A stretch of DNA of 30,325 nt from Clostridiales bacterium (GTDB lineage Bacteria > Bacillota > Clostridia > Oscillospirales > Oscillospiraceae), in NCBI GenBank assembly GCA_019422005.1, contig JAHZEF010000014.1, positions 1 through 30,325 on the forward strand. The letters run 5' to 3'. A program made the position numbers and the translations under genes. Shown one piece after another: positions 14,262-22,218 of this stretch; the first letter of the stretch is position 1; each line of letters opens with the position of its first letter. A model generated the notes under the pieces. It saw only the letters and a program-made list of their open reading frames with translations, was not told the DNA's origin and did no database searches.

Positions 14262-15758
14262 ATGGCAAATACGGCAATCAGGCTGACGGATGTGACGAAA
14301 GTGTTCCCGGGCGTCCGGGCGCTCAGCGGCGTCAGCTTTGAGATCAGGGAAGGCGACGTCCACTGCATCATCGGTGAGAACGGCGCCGGAAAGTCGACGC
14401 TGATTAAAATCCTCGCCGGCGTACAGGGATGCGACGGAGGCCATGTGGAGCTGTTTGGCCAGACCATCCATTTCAGAAGTCCGGAAGACGCCAAACGCGC
14501 CGGCGTCGGGGTGGTATATCAGGAACTCTCCAATTTCATGCATCTGGATGTGGCAAGCAATCTGTTTGCCGGAGCCGTCCCCACCAGGGGCGGGCATATC
14601 GATTACAAAACCCTGTACCGGTCGGCGCGCGAGATCCTCGACGCCTGCGGCCTGAGCTATATCGATGAAAAGGCCGATATGCGCACCCTGAGCCTGGGGT
14701 CACAGCAGATGGTGGAAATTGCGTCCCTGCTGCACGAAAACGCCAAAGTGGTGATCCTGGACGAACCGACCTCGGCATTGACGCAGATTGAAGTGGAAAA
14801 GCTGTTCGAACTGATCCGGGATATGAAGGCCAGGGGCGTTACCATCCTCTATATTTCGCACCGGCTTGACGAAGTGGTGGAGCTGGCGGATGCGCTGACC
14901 GTTTTGAAGGACGGCGAACATGTGACAACGCTGCCCATGTCTCCGGAGATCACAAAGGACGATATGGTCCGCTATATGGTCGGCCGCGACGTGACCTATG
15001 ATTACAAGGTGGGCTCCACCCGCATCGGTGAAGTGCTGATGGAGGCGGACGGGCTGTGCAGCGGGAGCGCGGTGCAGGACATCTCCTTCCAGCTGCATGC
15101 TGGGGAGATTCTGGGGATCGCGGGCCTGGAGGGTTCGGGCCGCACTGAGCTGCTTGAGACGCTGTTCGGCTGGCGGGACGCTACCGGCGGCGGCGTGCAG
15201 CTCCGCGGAAAGCCGGTGCGCGTCCGGAACCCGTACGATGCCAAACGGAACAAGCTGGCGTATATCACCAAGGAACGCAAGATCCTCGGCCTCTTCCTGG
15301 GGCTGGACGTACAGCAGAACATTGCGGCTGCTTCCACGGAGCGCTATGCGCCCGGCGGCTGGGTCCGCTACCGGAAAATTGCCGAGAACGCCAGAAAGTA
15401 CGTCAAGGCCATGTCCATCAAGTGCTCCGGTCTGGGGCACAAAGTCCTGAACCTGTCCGGCGGCAACCAGCAGAAGGTGCTGCTCTCCATGTGGCTGTCG
15501 GCGGACCCGGATGTGGTTATGATTGACGAACCGACCCGCGGCGTTGATGTGGGGGCAAAGGCCGAAATTCATCTGCTGCTGCGGGATGTGGTGTCCAGGG
15601 GGAAGGCCGTGATTATGGTGTCCTCCGAGCTCCCGGAGATTATGGCTTCGTGCGACCGCGTGATGGTTATGTATGAGGGCAGGTGCATGGGCATTCTGGA
15701 CAACCGGGATCTGAGCGAGGAGAAGCTGATGGCCATGGCCTCCGGCTATACCGATTGA
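14262..15758 (+). CDS. ABC sugar transporter double ATPase, RbsA type
   Basis: Energises the sugar importer; two fused nucleotide-binding domains in 498 residues, standard RbsA/XylG length. Domain 1: Walker A GENGAGKST (38-46), Q-loop YQELS, variant signature LSLGSQQ (143-149), Walker B VVILDEPT (163-170), switch His in ISHRLDE. Domain 2: degenerate Walker A GLEGSGRT (glycine-serine-arginine in place of GKST, normal for this family), canonical signature LSGGNQQK and Walker B MIDEPTRGVD. The start at ATG 14262 is supported by AGGAGG (14249-14254); the GTG at 14241 would place the ribosome site inside the gene. It sits between permease and binding protein genes in a single operon. Confidence 0.95.
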   Translation: MANTAIRLTDVTKVFPGVRALSGVSFEIREGDVHCIIGENGAGKSTLIKILAGVQGCDGGHVELFGQTIHFRSPEDAKRAGVGVVYQELSNFMHLDVASNLFAGAVPTRGGHIDYKTLYRSAREILDACGLSYIDEKADMRTLSLGSQQMVEIASLLHENAKVVILDEPTSALTQIEVEKLFELIRDMKARGVTILYISHRLDEVVELADALTVLKDGEHVTTLPMSPEITKDDMVRYMVGRDVTYDYKVGSTRIGEVLMEADGLCSGSAVQDISFQLHAGEILGIAGLEGSGRTELLETLFGWRDATGGGVQLRGKPVRVRNPYDAKRNKLAYITKERKILGLFLGLDVQQNIAAASTERYAPGGWVRYRKIAENARKYVKAMSIKCSGLGHKVLNLSGGNQQKVLLSMWLSADPDVVMIDEPTRGVDVGAKAEIHLLLRDVVSRGKAVIMVSSELPEIMASCDRVMVMYEGRCMGILDNRDLSEEKLMAMASGYTD

Positions 15759-15810
15759 GCAGTCGTTTCCCCGTCTGGGTGTAAATAAAATTTAGTAGGA
15801 GGAAAGTAAA

Positions 15811-16872
15811 ATGAAGAAACTTGTTTGTCTGCTTCTGGCGGCTGTCCTGATGGCCGGCTGCCTGGCGGCCTGTGCCAGGGACGAGGCGCAGGCTGACGCC
15901 AACGCCCCCGCCGACGGCGGCGCTGCCGTGGAGGGCGGGAACGCCGCCATGCCCGGCGAGGGTGAAACCTACTGCGTTATCATGTCTTTGGGCCAGCTGG
16001 AGTTCTTTGACGCCCTGAAGGCAGGCGTCTGCGACGCGGCCAACGAGATCGGCGCCAAGTGGTATTTTGCAGGGCCGCAGGAATTTGTGCCCGACCAGAT
16101 TGTGCAGGCCATTGACCAGGCGGTCGCCAACAATGTTACCGGCATCGTGCTCCACGGGCAGACTGAGGAGACCGCCAATGCCGTCGACAATGCCATCGAC
16201 GCCGGCATCCCTGTGATCTGTGTCAATACGGATATTCCCTCCAAGCGCCTGAGCTTCATCGGCTGCGATCCCTTCAACGCCGGCGTCGGCCAGGCCGAAG
16301 AGCTGCTCCGCCTGCTGGACGGCAAGACCGGAACGGTGATCATCTCCTCCGCCCTGGCGGTTGCCCAGCCTTCTGCCATTGCCAATCTGGAAGGCGCGCA
16401 TTCCGTTCTGGATGCGGCGGACGGCATCAAGGTTGTGGAAGTGGACGACACCTCTGACGCCAACGTTGCCGCAACCAACATCGGCGCGGCCCTGCAGGCC
16501 AATCCGGATGTGGTCGGCATCATCGGACAGCAGGCTTATACGGCGGTCGGCGCCGCCACGGCAGTCCGTGAGGCCGGCAAGACCGGCGACATCGTGATCG
16601 TCGGCCGTGACCGCGATATTGCAACGCTGGATCTGATCAAGAACGGCGAGGTTGCCGCCTCCTTTGCGCAGAATTCCTACGTGGAGGGATACATTGCCCT
16701 GCAGTGGCTGCACGCCTATGTCAACGACAACCTGAAGGTCATTGAGGGCTACCGCGAGCTGGGCGTGAACCCGCTGCCTGACGCGGTGGACTCCGGCTCC
16801 ATCATCATCAACGCGGATAACGAAGAGCAGTTCCGCGCCAAGTATGTCTACGAGGTAACGGCCAGCAACTGA
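15811..16872 (+). CDS. Sugar-binding lipoprotein of the ABC importer, RbsB type
   Basis: Captures the sugar outside the membrane and delivers it to the permease. 353 residues. The signal peptide MKKLVCLLLAAVLMAGCLAAC contains two possible lipobox cysteines (AGC at residue 17, AAC at residue 21). An Ala/Gly/Asp-rich linker follows to about residue 52, then the two-lobed Peripla_BP_4 fold: FFDALKAGVCDAANEIG, GIVLHGQTEETANAVDNA, GIPVICVNTDI, then IIGQQAYTAVGAATAVREAG and DIVIVGRDRD, the ribose-binding-type pattern. The start has AGGAGG eight to nine bases upstream. A strong stem-loop without T run directly follows the gene. The effector domain of the LacI protein is of the same fold class. The ligand cannot be inferred from sequence alone. 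Confidence 0.93.
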   Translation: MKKLVCLLLAAVLMAGCLAACARDEAQADANAPADGGAAVEGGNAAMPGEGETYCVIMSLGQLEFFDALKAGVCDAANEIGAKWYFAGPQEFVPDQIVQAIDQAVANNVTGIVLHGQTEETANAVDNAIDAGIPVICVNTDIPSKRLSFIGCDPFNAGVGQAEELLRLLDGKTGTVIISSALAVAQPSAIANLEGAHSVLDAADGIKVVEVDDTSDANVAATNIGAALQANPDVVGIIGQQAYTAVGAATAVREAGKTGDIVIVGRDRDIATLDLIKNGEVAASFAQNSYVEGYIALQWLHAYVNDNLKVIEGYRELGVNPLPDAVDSGSIIINADNEEQFRAKYVYEVTASN

Positions 16873-16889
16873 CCGATCCTTCTGACGCA

Positions 16890-16917
16890 CGGGACGCCGG
16901 CAGCCGCCGGCGTCCCG
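16890..16917 (+). other. Intercistronic stem-loop after the binding-protein gene
   Basis: CGGGACGCCGGC (16890-16901) pairs perfectly with its complement at 16906-16917 around a four-base loop. It is not followed by T residues, so it is more likely an mRNA 3'-end stabiliser or partial attenuator than a full terminator; this would raise binding-protein mRNA above that of the downstream genes, a common arrangement in binding-protein operons. Confidence 0.6.
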
Positions 16918-16966
16918 AAGCTGAAATCTGCATGGGCACTGCCAGTCATGTGCCGGGAGGGCATTT

Positions 16967-18361
16967 ATGAGAAACCCGAAAATCGGTTTGCTTCCGCTTT
17001 ATGTGGAACTGTATGATCTGACCACGCCGGAGATTCGTCCGGAAATCGACCGCGCGCACCAGCGCGCATCCCAGCGCCTGCGCGAACAGGGGCTGGAGGT
17101 TGTCAATGTTCCCGTCTGCCGCCTGGCGGGGGAATTTGAACAGGCTGTGGCGCTGTTTGAGCAGCAGGACTGCGATGCGATTGTCACGCTGCATTTGGCC
17201 TACTCCCCTTCGCTGGAGTCCGAAAAGGCTCTGGCGGCCACGAAGCTTCCGCTGATTATTTTGGATACCACGCCGGCGTATACCTTTGACCAGCATACGG
17301 ACGACGCCGCCATTATGCTGAATCACGGGATCCACGGCGTTCAGGATATGTGCAATCTGCTTCTGCGCAATGGAAAGACGTTCAGGGTCTGCGCAGGGCA
17401 TATGGATCATTCCGATGTGCTCCGGCGCGTGGCCGCCGCCGCAAGAGCGGCCATGGTGGCCCATGAGCTGCGCCGCGCCCGCGTGGGGCTGGTGGGCGCC
17501 CCGTTTGCAGGGATGGGCGACTTCCGCGTCCCCTTCCAGGAGCTTCGGCAGGATCTGGGGATTGAGACGGTCGCCTATGATTTCGAGAAGGGCGCCGCGA
17601 GGATTGCGGCGGTCACCCAGGCGGAAATTGACGCCGAATATGCGGCCGACTGCCGGCGCTTTGCGCTTTCACCGGACTTGTCCCGCGCGGTATACGACCG
17701 CACGGCGCCCACATGTCTGGCGATCCGCCGCTGGGCAGAGGAGGAGCGCCTGACCGGCTATACCATCAATTTCCTGGAAACCGAGGGATCCAGGCCCGGC
17801 CTGCCGGTCATGCCCTTTACAGAATGCTGCACCGCCATGGCCAACGGCCTGGGCTATGCCGGGGAAGGGGACGTGCTGACCGCCGCCCTGGTAGGGGCGC
17901 TGCTGACGGCGTTCCCGGAGACGACCTTTACGGAAATGTTCTGCCCCGACTGGGAGCACGGCAGTGTGTTCCTCAGCCATATGGGAGAGTTCAACTATGC
18001 CGTTGCCGACGGGAAGCCGCTGCTGCAGGAGAAGCCGTTCCCCTTCACCAGCGCGGAAAATCCGACGGTGGCCTATCAGACCATGAAGGGCGGCCGCGCG
18101 GTCTTCCTGAACCTGGCGCCGTTCGGGGGCGGCCGCTATACGCTGACGCTGGCCGCCGGCGAGATGCTGGCCATCCGCGGAGAGAACCGGCTGGCCGGCG
18201 CAACCAACGGCTGGTTCCGTCCGGATGTGCCGCTGGAGGAGTTCCTGGCCCGCTTCAGCCAGGCCGGCGCGACGCATCACAGCGTCCTGGTTTACGGCGA
18301 AGTCCTGGAAGAGCTGAAGCAGCTGGCCGTGTTCCTGGGCTGCGGCCTGACGGTCATCTGA
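16967..18361 (+). CDS. AraA/FucI-superfamily sugar isomerase
   Basis: Probable metal-dependent aldose-ketose isomerase, 464 residues, a little shorter than L-arabinose isomerase (~500). The residues matching the four metal/catalytic ligands of arabinose isomerase are visible: Glu300 in GYAGEGD, Glu323 in TTFTEMF, His338 in FLSHMGE and His438 in ATHHSVLVYGE. The N-terminal half is the Rossmann-like substrate domain (DAIVTLHLAYSPSLE; ARVGLVGAPFAGMGDF). ATG 16967 follows GGGAGG by six bases. Its placement after the importer suggests it turns the imported aldose into the ketose for the FGGY kinase at 10386. It is not a canonical AraA, FucI or RhaA, so the substrate is open. Confidence 0.85.
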   Translation: MRNPKIGLLPLYVELYDLTTPEIRPEIDRAHQRASQRLREQGLEVVNVPVCRLAGEFEQAVALFEQQDCDAIVTLHLAYSPSLESEKALAATKLPLIILDTTPAYTFDQHTDDAAIMLNHGIHGVQDMCNLLLRNGKTFRVCAGHMDHSDVLRRVAAAARAAMVAHELRRARVGLVGAPFAGMGDFRVPFQELRQDLGIETVAYDFEKGAARIAAVTQAEIDAEYAADCRRFALSPDLSRAVYDRTAPTCLAIRRWAEEERLTGYTINFLETEGSRPGLPVMPFTECCTAMANGLGYAGEGDVLTAALVGALLTAFPETTFTEMFCPDWEHGSVFLSHMGEFNYAVADGKPLLQEKPFPFTSAENPTVAYQTMKGGRAVFLNLAPFGGGRYTLTLAAGEMLAIRGENRLAGATNGWFRPDVPLEEFLARFSQAGATHHSVLVYGEVLEELKQLAVFLGCGLTVI

Positions 18362-18409
18362 CGCTGCGGCCCTGCCGAGCGGCTGCAGCCCTGCCTGAGG
18401 AGGGAGTTT

Positions 18410-19537
18410 ATGACGGGACGTCAGCGATTGCTGGATACCTTTGCCGGGAAACGGACGGACCGCGTCCCGGTGGCTCCGTTTTTCTACAACAATGTGGTCA
18501 ATGAGCGCAATGGCGGCGTGCCGGAAGACCCGATTGCAGCCTGCGCGGCGCTCTACCGCCAGTATGGCTTTGACATACTGCTGCGGAACTACAATGTGCC
18601 GGCGTATCTGGAGGAGGCCTGCCTCTCCTGCGACGCCTGGCGCGTCGAAGTCCGGAATACCGGGGACGTGGGGATCAGCTGGGAGGAAATCACAACCATC
18701 ACAACACCGGAGCGGACCATGACGCAGCGGAAATCGCTGCGGCGCGTGACGCAGTACGAGGTTGTGGAGGCGCCGGTGGAATGCTTTATCCGGGAACCGG
18801 AGGATTTCGAGCAGTTCCTCAAATACCAGCCGCCGGTTCCGCAGTACGACTGTTCTGTGGTGACGCATGCCAGAAGCGTGGTCGGGGACGACGGCCTGAC
18901 GGGGCCCTGGGTGCACGGCGTGTTTAATCTGTGCGGCACATACCGGAAGCTGGAAGACCTGCTGATGGATCCGTATACGGACGAGGCGTTTTTCGCCGCG
19001 CTGATGGAGTACTTCCTGCAGCGGCTTTTCAGAACGGTGGAGCAGATCATTGCGGCGGGCGCTGATTTTATCAGCCTGTCCGGCAATATGGCCAGCGGTT
19101 CCATGGCGGGGCCGAACCTGTTTGAGGAATTTATCATGCCGTATGAAATGCGGCTGATTGACCGGATCCATGCCTGCGGGGCGAAGGTGCTCTACCACAA
19201 TTGCGGAGACGCCAGATTCCTGCTGCCGCTGTACGACAGGATGCATCTGGATCTGTATGAATCGCTGACGCCGCCGCCCTATGGGGACACGGAACTGCTG
19301 ACGGCGCTGGAGACCATCCGGCCGCCCACGGTTTTGAGCGGAAACATCGATCAGATTCACTTCCTGATGGAAGCTTCTCCGGAGGAAGTATATGAGCGGG
19401 TGTGGGAGACGGTATCGGCCGTCAAAAAGCGGGGGAGCTTTGTTCTCGCCTGTACGGACTACCTGTCTGAAGGGACGCCGGAAGCCAACCTCCGCGCATT
19501 TGCCGAAGCGGGATTCCAATTCGGCAGGTATGAATAA
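18410..19537 (+). CDS. UroD-superfamily protein with corrinoid-methyltransferase zinc motif
   Basis: 375 residues in the uroporphyrinogen decarboxylase / MtaA-CmuA superfamily: N-terminal RQRLLDTFAGKRTDRVPVAP is the family opening, followed by a TIM-barrel pattern ending in HNCGDA and TVLSGNID. It carries His263-x-Cys265 and a later Cys348 (in FVLACTDYLSEGTP), matching the H-x-C-(n)-C zinc site of MtaA/CmuA-type methylcobamide:thiol methyltransferases and absent from true UroD. No heme or corrinoid protein gene is nearby. It is the last gene of the sugar operon, 48 bases after the isomerase with AGGAGGGAG before its ATG, and is closed by a terminator. Its role in sugar use is unknown; acting on methyl-sugars or another methylated substrate is only a hypothesis. 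Confidence 0.85.
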   Translation: MTGRQRLLDTFAGKRTDRVPVAPFFYNNVVNERNGGVPEDPIAACAALYRQYGFDILLRNYNVPAYLEEACLSCDAWRVEVRNTGDVGISWEEITTITTPERTMTQRKSLRRVTQYEVVEAPVECFIREPEDFEQFLKYQPPVPQYDCSVVTHARSVVGDDGLTGPWVHGVFNLCGTYRKLEDLLMDPYTDEAFFAALMEYFLQRLFRTVEQIIAAGADFISLSGNMASGSMAGPNLFEEFIMPYEMRLIDRIHACGAKVLYHNCGDARFLLPLYDRMHLDLYESLTPPPYGDTELLTALETIRPPTVLSGNIDQIHFLMEASPEEVYERVWETVSAVKKRGSFVLACTDYLSEGTPEANLRAFAEAGFQFGRYE

Positions 19538-19559
19538 GGAAGAGAAAAGACAGACTGTT

Positions 19560-19599
19560 CGCAGGGCCCGCCGTCCACGGCGCGGGCCCTGCGGTTTGC
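19560..19599 (+). terminator. Terminator closing the sugar operon
   Basis: CGCAGGGCCCGC (19560-19571) pairs perfectly with GCGGGCCCTGCG (19582-19593), followed by a short T-rich GTTTGCT. The stem is strong but the T tract is poor. Confidence 0.7.
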
Positions 19600-19624
19600 T
19601 CTGTGCGGCGGCAGAGGAAGGAAC

Positions 19625-19653
19625 TGGACACGTGCTTTGGTTCGTGTTATAAT
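19625..19653 (+). promoter_or_regulatory. Promoter of the aminotransferase gene
   Basis: TGGACA (19625-19630), 17-base spacer, perfect TATAAT (19648-19653), with extended -10 TGT. Predicted start near 19660, giving a leader of about 115 bases. Confidence 0.8.
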
Positions 19654-19689
19654 CATACCGTAAACAACAGGGACAGGCTGTCAAGCAGG

Positions 19690-19751
19690 CGCAGCCCTGG
19701 CGGCTGCGTCCGGGCCGCCGGAATGGCCCGGGTCTCCCGGTTCAGGCGGGA
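19690..19751 (+). other. Three consecutive hairpins in the aminotransferase leader
   Basis: CGCAGCC (19690-19696) with GGCTGCG (19702-19708); CCGGGCC (19710-19716) with GGCCCGG (19725-19731); TCCCG (19735-19739) with CGGGA (19747-19751). They fill the predicted 5' untranslated region between promoter and ribosome site. No T run follows, so they do not form a classical attenuator, and no known riboswitch was recognised. Confidence 0.5.
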
Positions 19752-19778
19752 TGGCGCTGACGGAATAGGGGAATGAGT

Positions 19779-20969
19779 ATGCATATTTCGCAAAAGGCCC
19801 AAAAGTGCGGGCTGTCGCCCATGCGCAAGTTCCACCCTTATGCGGTGGAAGCGGCCCGGCAGGGGAAAAAGATCTATCACTTGAATATTGGGCAGCCGGA
19901 TATTCCAACGCCGCAGGCGTTTTTTGACGCGGTGCAGGGATTTGCGTCGCCGGTGCTGGCCTATGCCGCGTCTCCCGGCGTTCCGGAACTGATCCGGGCG
20001 GTCCGGCAGTATTACGAAAGGCTGGATGTCGCGCTGGAAGACGAGGAGATCCTGATTACCACAGGCGGCAGCGAGGCGCTGATGATGCTGATGCTGTCCA
20101 TCCTGGATCCCGGCGACGAGGTCATTGTGCCGGAGCCCTTCTATCCCAACTACAACACCTTTATTCAGGCGGCGGGCGGCGTGATCCGCCCGCTGCATAC
20201 CGCGCCGGAAGACGGCTACCGGTATGCCAGCCGTGAAAAGTTTGAAGCGCTGATCAACAGCCGCACCCGTGCGCTGCTGATCACCAACCCCGGCAACCCC
20301 ACAGGCGTCATCCTGGACGAGGAAGAGATGCGCATGATCAAGGATGTGGCCAGGGAGCACAATCTGTATCTGATTTCCGACGAGGTGTACCGCGAGTTTG
20401 CCTACGGCGGCGAAGGGCTGCAGACCATGGCGAAATTCCCGGATGCGGCGGAGAACGTCGTGATTGTGGATTCGATCTCCAAGCGGTTTTCGGCCTGCGG
20501 CGCGCGGGTCGGCGCGCTGATCACTAGAAACCGGGAACTGGCGCAGCAGTGCATGAAATTCTGCCAGGGACGCCTGTCCGTCGCCACGATGGATCAGGTG
20601 GGCGCCGCGGCGCTCTATGGGATCGAAAGCAGCTACTTTGACCGGACGCGGGAAGAGTATCGCCTGCGCCGGGATACCGTGGTACGCAAGCTGCGCGGGA
20701 TGCCGGGCGTGATCTGCGAAGAACCGAAGGGCGCGTTCTATCTGATGGCGGCGCTGCCGGTGGACGACGCCGACCGGTTTCAGCAGTGGCTGCTGACTGA
20801 TTTTTCCGATCACGGCGAGACGGTGATGTTCGCGCCCGGCGAAGGCTTTTATGCGACGCCGGGAAAGGGGAAATCAGAGATCCGCATTGCGTACGTTCTG
20901 AAGCAGGAGGACCTGGAGCGGGCGATGGATCTGCTTGCCCTGGGGATTGAAGCGTATCGCCGCCGCTGA
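19779..20969 (+). CDS. PLP-dependent class I/II aminotransferase
   Basis: Cytosolic pyridoxal-phosphate transaminase of fold type I, about 396 residues, normal AspC/MalY/PatA length. Motifs in order: NIGQPDIPTP (substrate entry), TTGGSEALMM (phosphate-binding turn), NPGNPTGVIL with its conserved Asn, ISDEVYREF (Asp to pyridine N, Tyr to PLP), Schiff-base Lys in DSISKRFSACGARVG, and the carboxylate-binding Arg in EIRIAYV. Substrate is probably aspartate, an aromatic amino acid or alanine, but cannot be fixed. Two close ATGs exist: 19779 is favoured because AGGGGA (19767-19772) is six bases upstream, while 19773 would sit right against it. It has its own promoter and a hairpin-rich leader, and is probably monocistronic or weakly linked to the methyltransferase gene downstream. 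Confidence 0.92.
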   Translation: MHISQKAQKCGLSPMRKFHPYAVEAARQGKKIYHLNIGQPDIPTPQAFFDAVQGFASPVLAYAASPGVPELIRAVRQYYERLDVALEDEEILITTGGSEALMMLMLSILDPGDEVIVPEPFYPNYNTFIQAAGGVIRPLHTAPEDGYRYASREKFEALINSRTRALLITNPGNPTGVILDEEEMRMIKDVAREHNLYLISDEVYREFAYGGEGLQTMAKFPDAAENVVIVDSISKRFSACGARVGALITRNRELAQQCMKFCQGRLSVATMDQVGAAALYGIESSYFDRTREEYRLRRDTVVRKLRGMPGVICEEPKGAFYLMAALPVDDADRFQQWLLTDFSDHGETVMFAPGEGFYATPGKGKSEIRIAYVLKQEDLERAMDLLALGIEAYRRR

Positions 20970-20999
20970 CAGCGGCCTGAACATCTGCGGCTGCATAAA

Positions 21000-21029
21000 C
21001 GGCCCGCCGGATCCGGTTCCGGCGGGCCG
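21000..21029 (+). other. Strong stem-loop downstream of the aminotransferase gene
   Basis: CGGCCCGCCGG (21000-21010) pairs with CCGGCGGGCCG (21019-21029) around an eight-base loop. There is no T run, so it is a possible weak terminator or mRNA 3' stabiliser before the next gene, whose ribosome site follows 12 bases later. Confidence 0.5.
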
Positions 21030-21053
21030 CATTGCCGGATGGAGGAGAGATGC

Positions 21054-22148
21054 ATGGGGGCTGAACAATGGTTTGCGCCGCTGATTCCGCAGCCGGCGGA
21101 CAGCTTTGAGGCGCTGTTCGAACGGCTCCGGGAACGGTTCGGCGCTGCGGAGACGGCGGCGCTGCGCAGCGCCATGGAGCAGCGGCGGCCCGGCGGGGAT
21201 CGCGGCTTTTATGAACTGAAAAACCGGAATCCCGATCTGAGCGCCGCGCTGACCATGGGATACGATGGGGACAGCCTCCCTAAAATTGCGTCGTTCCTGG
21301 AGGAGAGGCGCGCCCTGCTGCGCGGGGATGTGCTGGATGCGGGATGTGAAAACGGGATCCTGACCATGGCGGTTGCACGGATGGCGCCGGCTGCGCGCGT
21401 GACGGGGGTGGACCGCTGCCGGGCCGCGGTGGAGGCGGCCCGGCGGCTTGCAGCGGCCTGCGGCGCGGCCGTCCGGTTTCAGACAAATTGGCCGGAGCGG
21501 CCCGTTCAGGCTGTGCTTTCCGTCCGGGCCCTGCATGAGAATTTTGACCAGTCCGGCGTGCCGGAGCTGGAAACGCTGGAGGAGTCGGGCCTCCGTTTGG
21601 CCGGACGGATGCGGCGGTATGCCGGCAGGCTGGCTGCTTGCGCAGACGAAGGGGCGGCCCTGCTCAGTGTGGAGCGCTGCGGTGCGGACCGGGTGCTTCT
21701 GGGATGGCTGCTGGCGCTGGGACGCTGCGGCTTTCATCTGACGGAGCACGGGACGATTTCCGCCGCTGAGTGCGGCCGGCCGGCGCAGTTCCAGGGGCTG
21801 GTGCTGCGGCGCGGCGGCGAGCCGCAGCAGAAGACGATCCGGCGGTTCTGCGATCTGATTTTGCCGCGGGAGCCGGTGCAGACGCTGCGAGGGACGGCTG
21901 CGGAGGCGTATCTGCTGCGCTGGGGGGACGGCTGCCGCACCGGCTTTGCCGTGCGCTCGCCGGACGGCCTCCGGATGGGACGCAGCGGGGTCTGGATGCA
22001 CGGAGACGGCGGGAGGATCCTGCTGTTTCAGGCGTCGGCGTCCGGATGCTTCCTGCAGGTGATGGACCGGCGGGAGCTGCCGGCCGCGGAGGATATGCTG
22101 CGCCGTTCTGCGGCGCAGGCCCGGGCCGCCGGCTACCGAATTGACTGA
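21054..22148 (+). CDS. Class I SAM-dependent methyltransferase-like protein
   Basis: 364 residues. The central Rossmann core shows SAM motif I VLDAGCENGILTMAVA (from residue 93) with Cys-Glu in place of the usual G-x-G second glycine pair, then VTGVDRCRAAVEAARRLA (acidic residue binding the ribose). The rest, an N-terminal helical cap of ~75 residues and a C-terminal ~180 residues rich in Arg/Leu, matches nothing I know. Substrate is unknown. ATG 21054 follows GGAGGAG (21041-21047) by six bases; ATG 21039 would place that site inside the gene. No promoter of its own was seen; it may be read from the aminotransferase promoter through the stem-loop. Expression of very GC-biased codons matches the neighbours. 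Confidence 0.75.
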   Translation: MGAEQWFAPLIPQPADSFEALFERLRERFGAAETAALRSAMEQRRPGGDRGFYELKNRNPDLSAALTMGYDGDSLPKIASFLEERRALLRGDVLDAGCENGILTMAVARMAPAARVTGVDRCRAAVEAARRLAAACGAAVRFQTNWPERPVQAVLSVRALHENFDQSGVPELETLEESGLRLAGRMRRYAGRLAACADEGAALLSVERCGADRVLLGWLLALGRCGFHLTEHGTISAAECGRPAQFQGLVLRRGGEPQQKTIRRFCDLILPREPVQTLRGTAAEAYLLRWGDGCRTGFAVRSPDGLRMGRSGVWMHGDGGRILLFQASASGCFLQVMDRRELPAAEDMLRRSAAQARAAGYRID

Positions 22149-22153
22149 GAAGC

Positions 22154-22182
22154 TTGCAGAGCGCGGCGGCCTGTGCTATGAT
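22154..22182 (+). promoter_or_regulatory. Promoter of the second aldose-1-epimerase-like gene
   Basis: TTGCAG (22154-22159), 17-base spacer, TATGAT (22177-22182), with extended -10 TGC. It begins just after the methyltransferase stop codon. Confidence 0.75.
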
Positions 22183-22218
22183 AGGATCCGGGAGAAAACG
22201 GAGGAAAGGAATGTAACC

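Noticed and set aside
18410..19537. Function as uroporphyrinogen decarboxylase in heme synthesis.
   Set aside because: The protein has the H-x-C...C zinc motif of corrinoid methyltransferases and no heme genes are nearby; the same applies to 26020-27033.
17669..19684. A 671-codon open frame on the minus strand.
   Set aside because: It is antisense to the isomerase and UroD-superfamily genes, with His/Gln/Arg-rich translation and no ribosome site.
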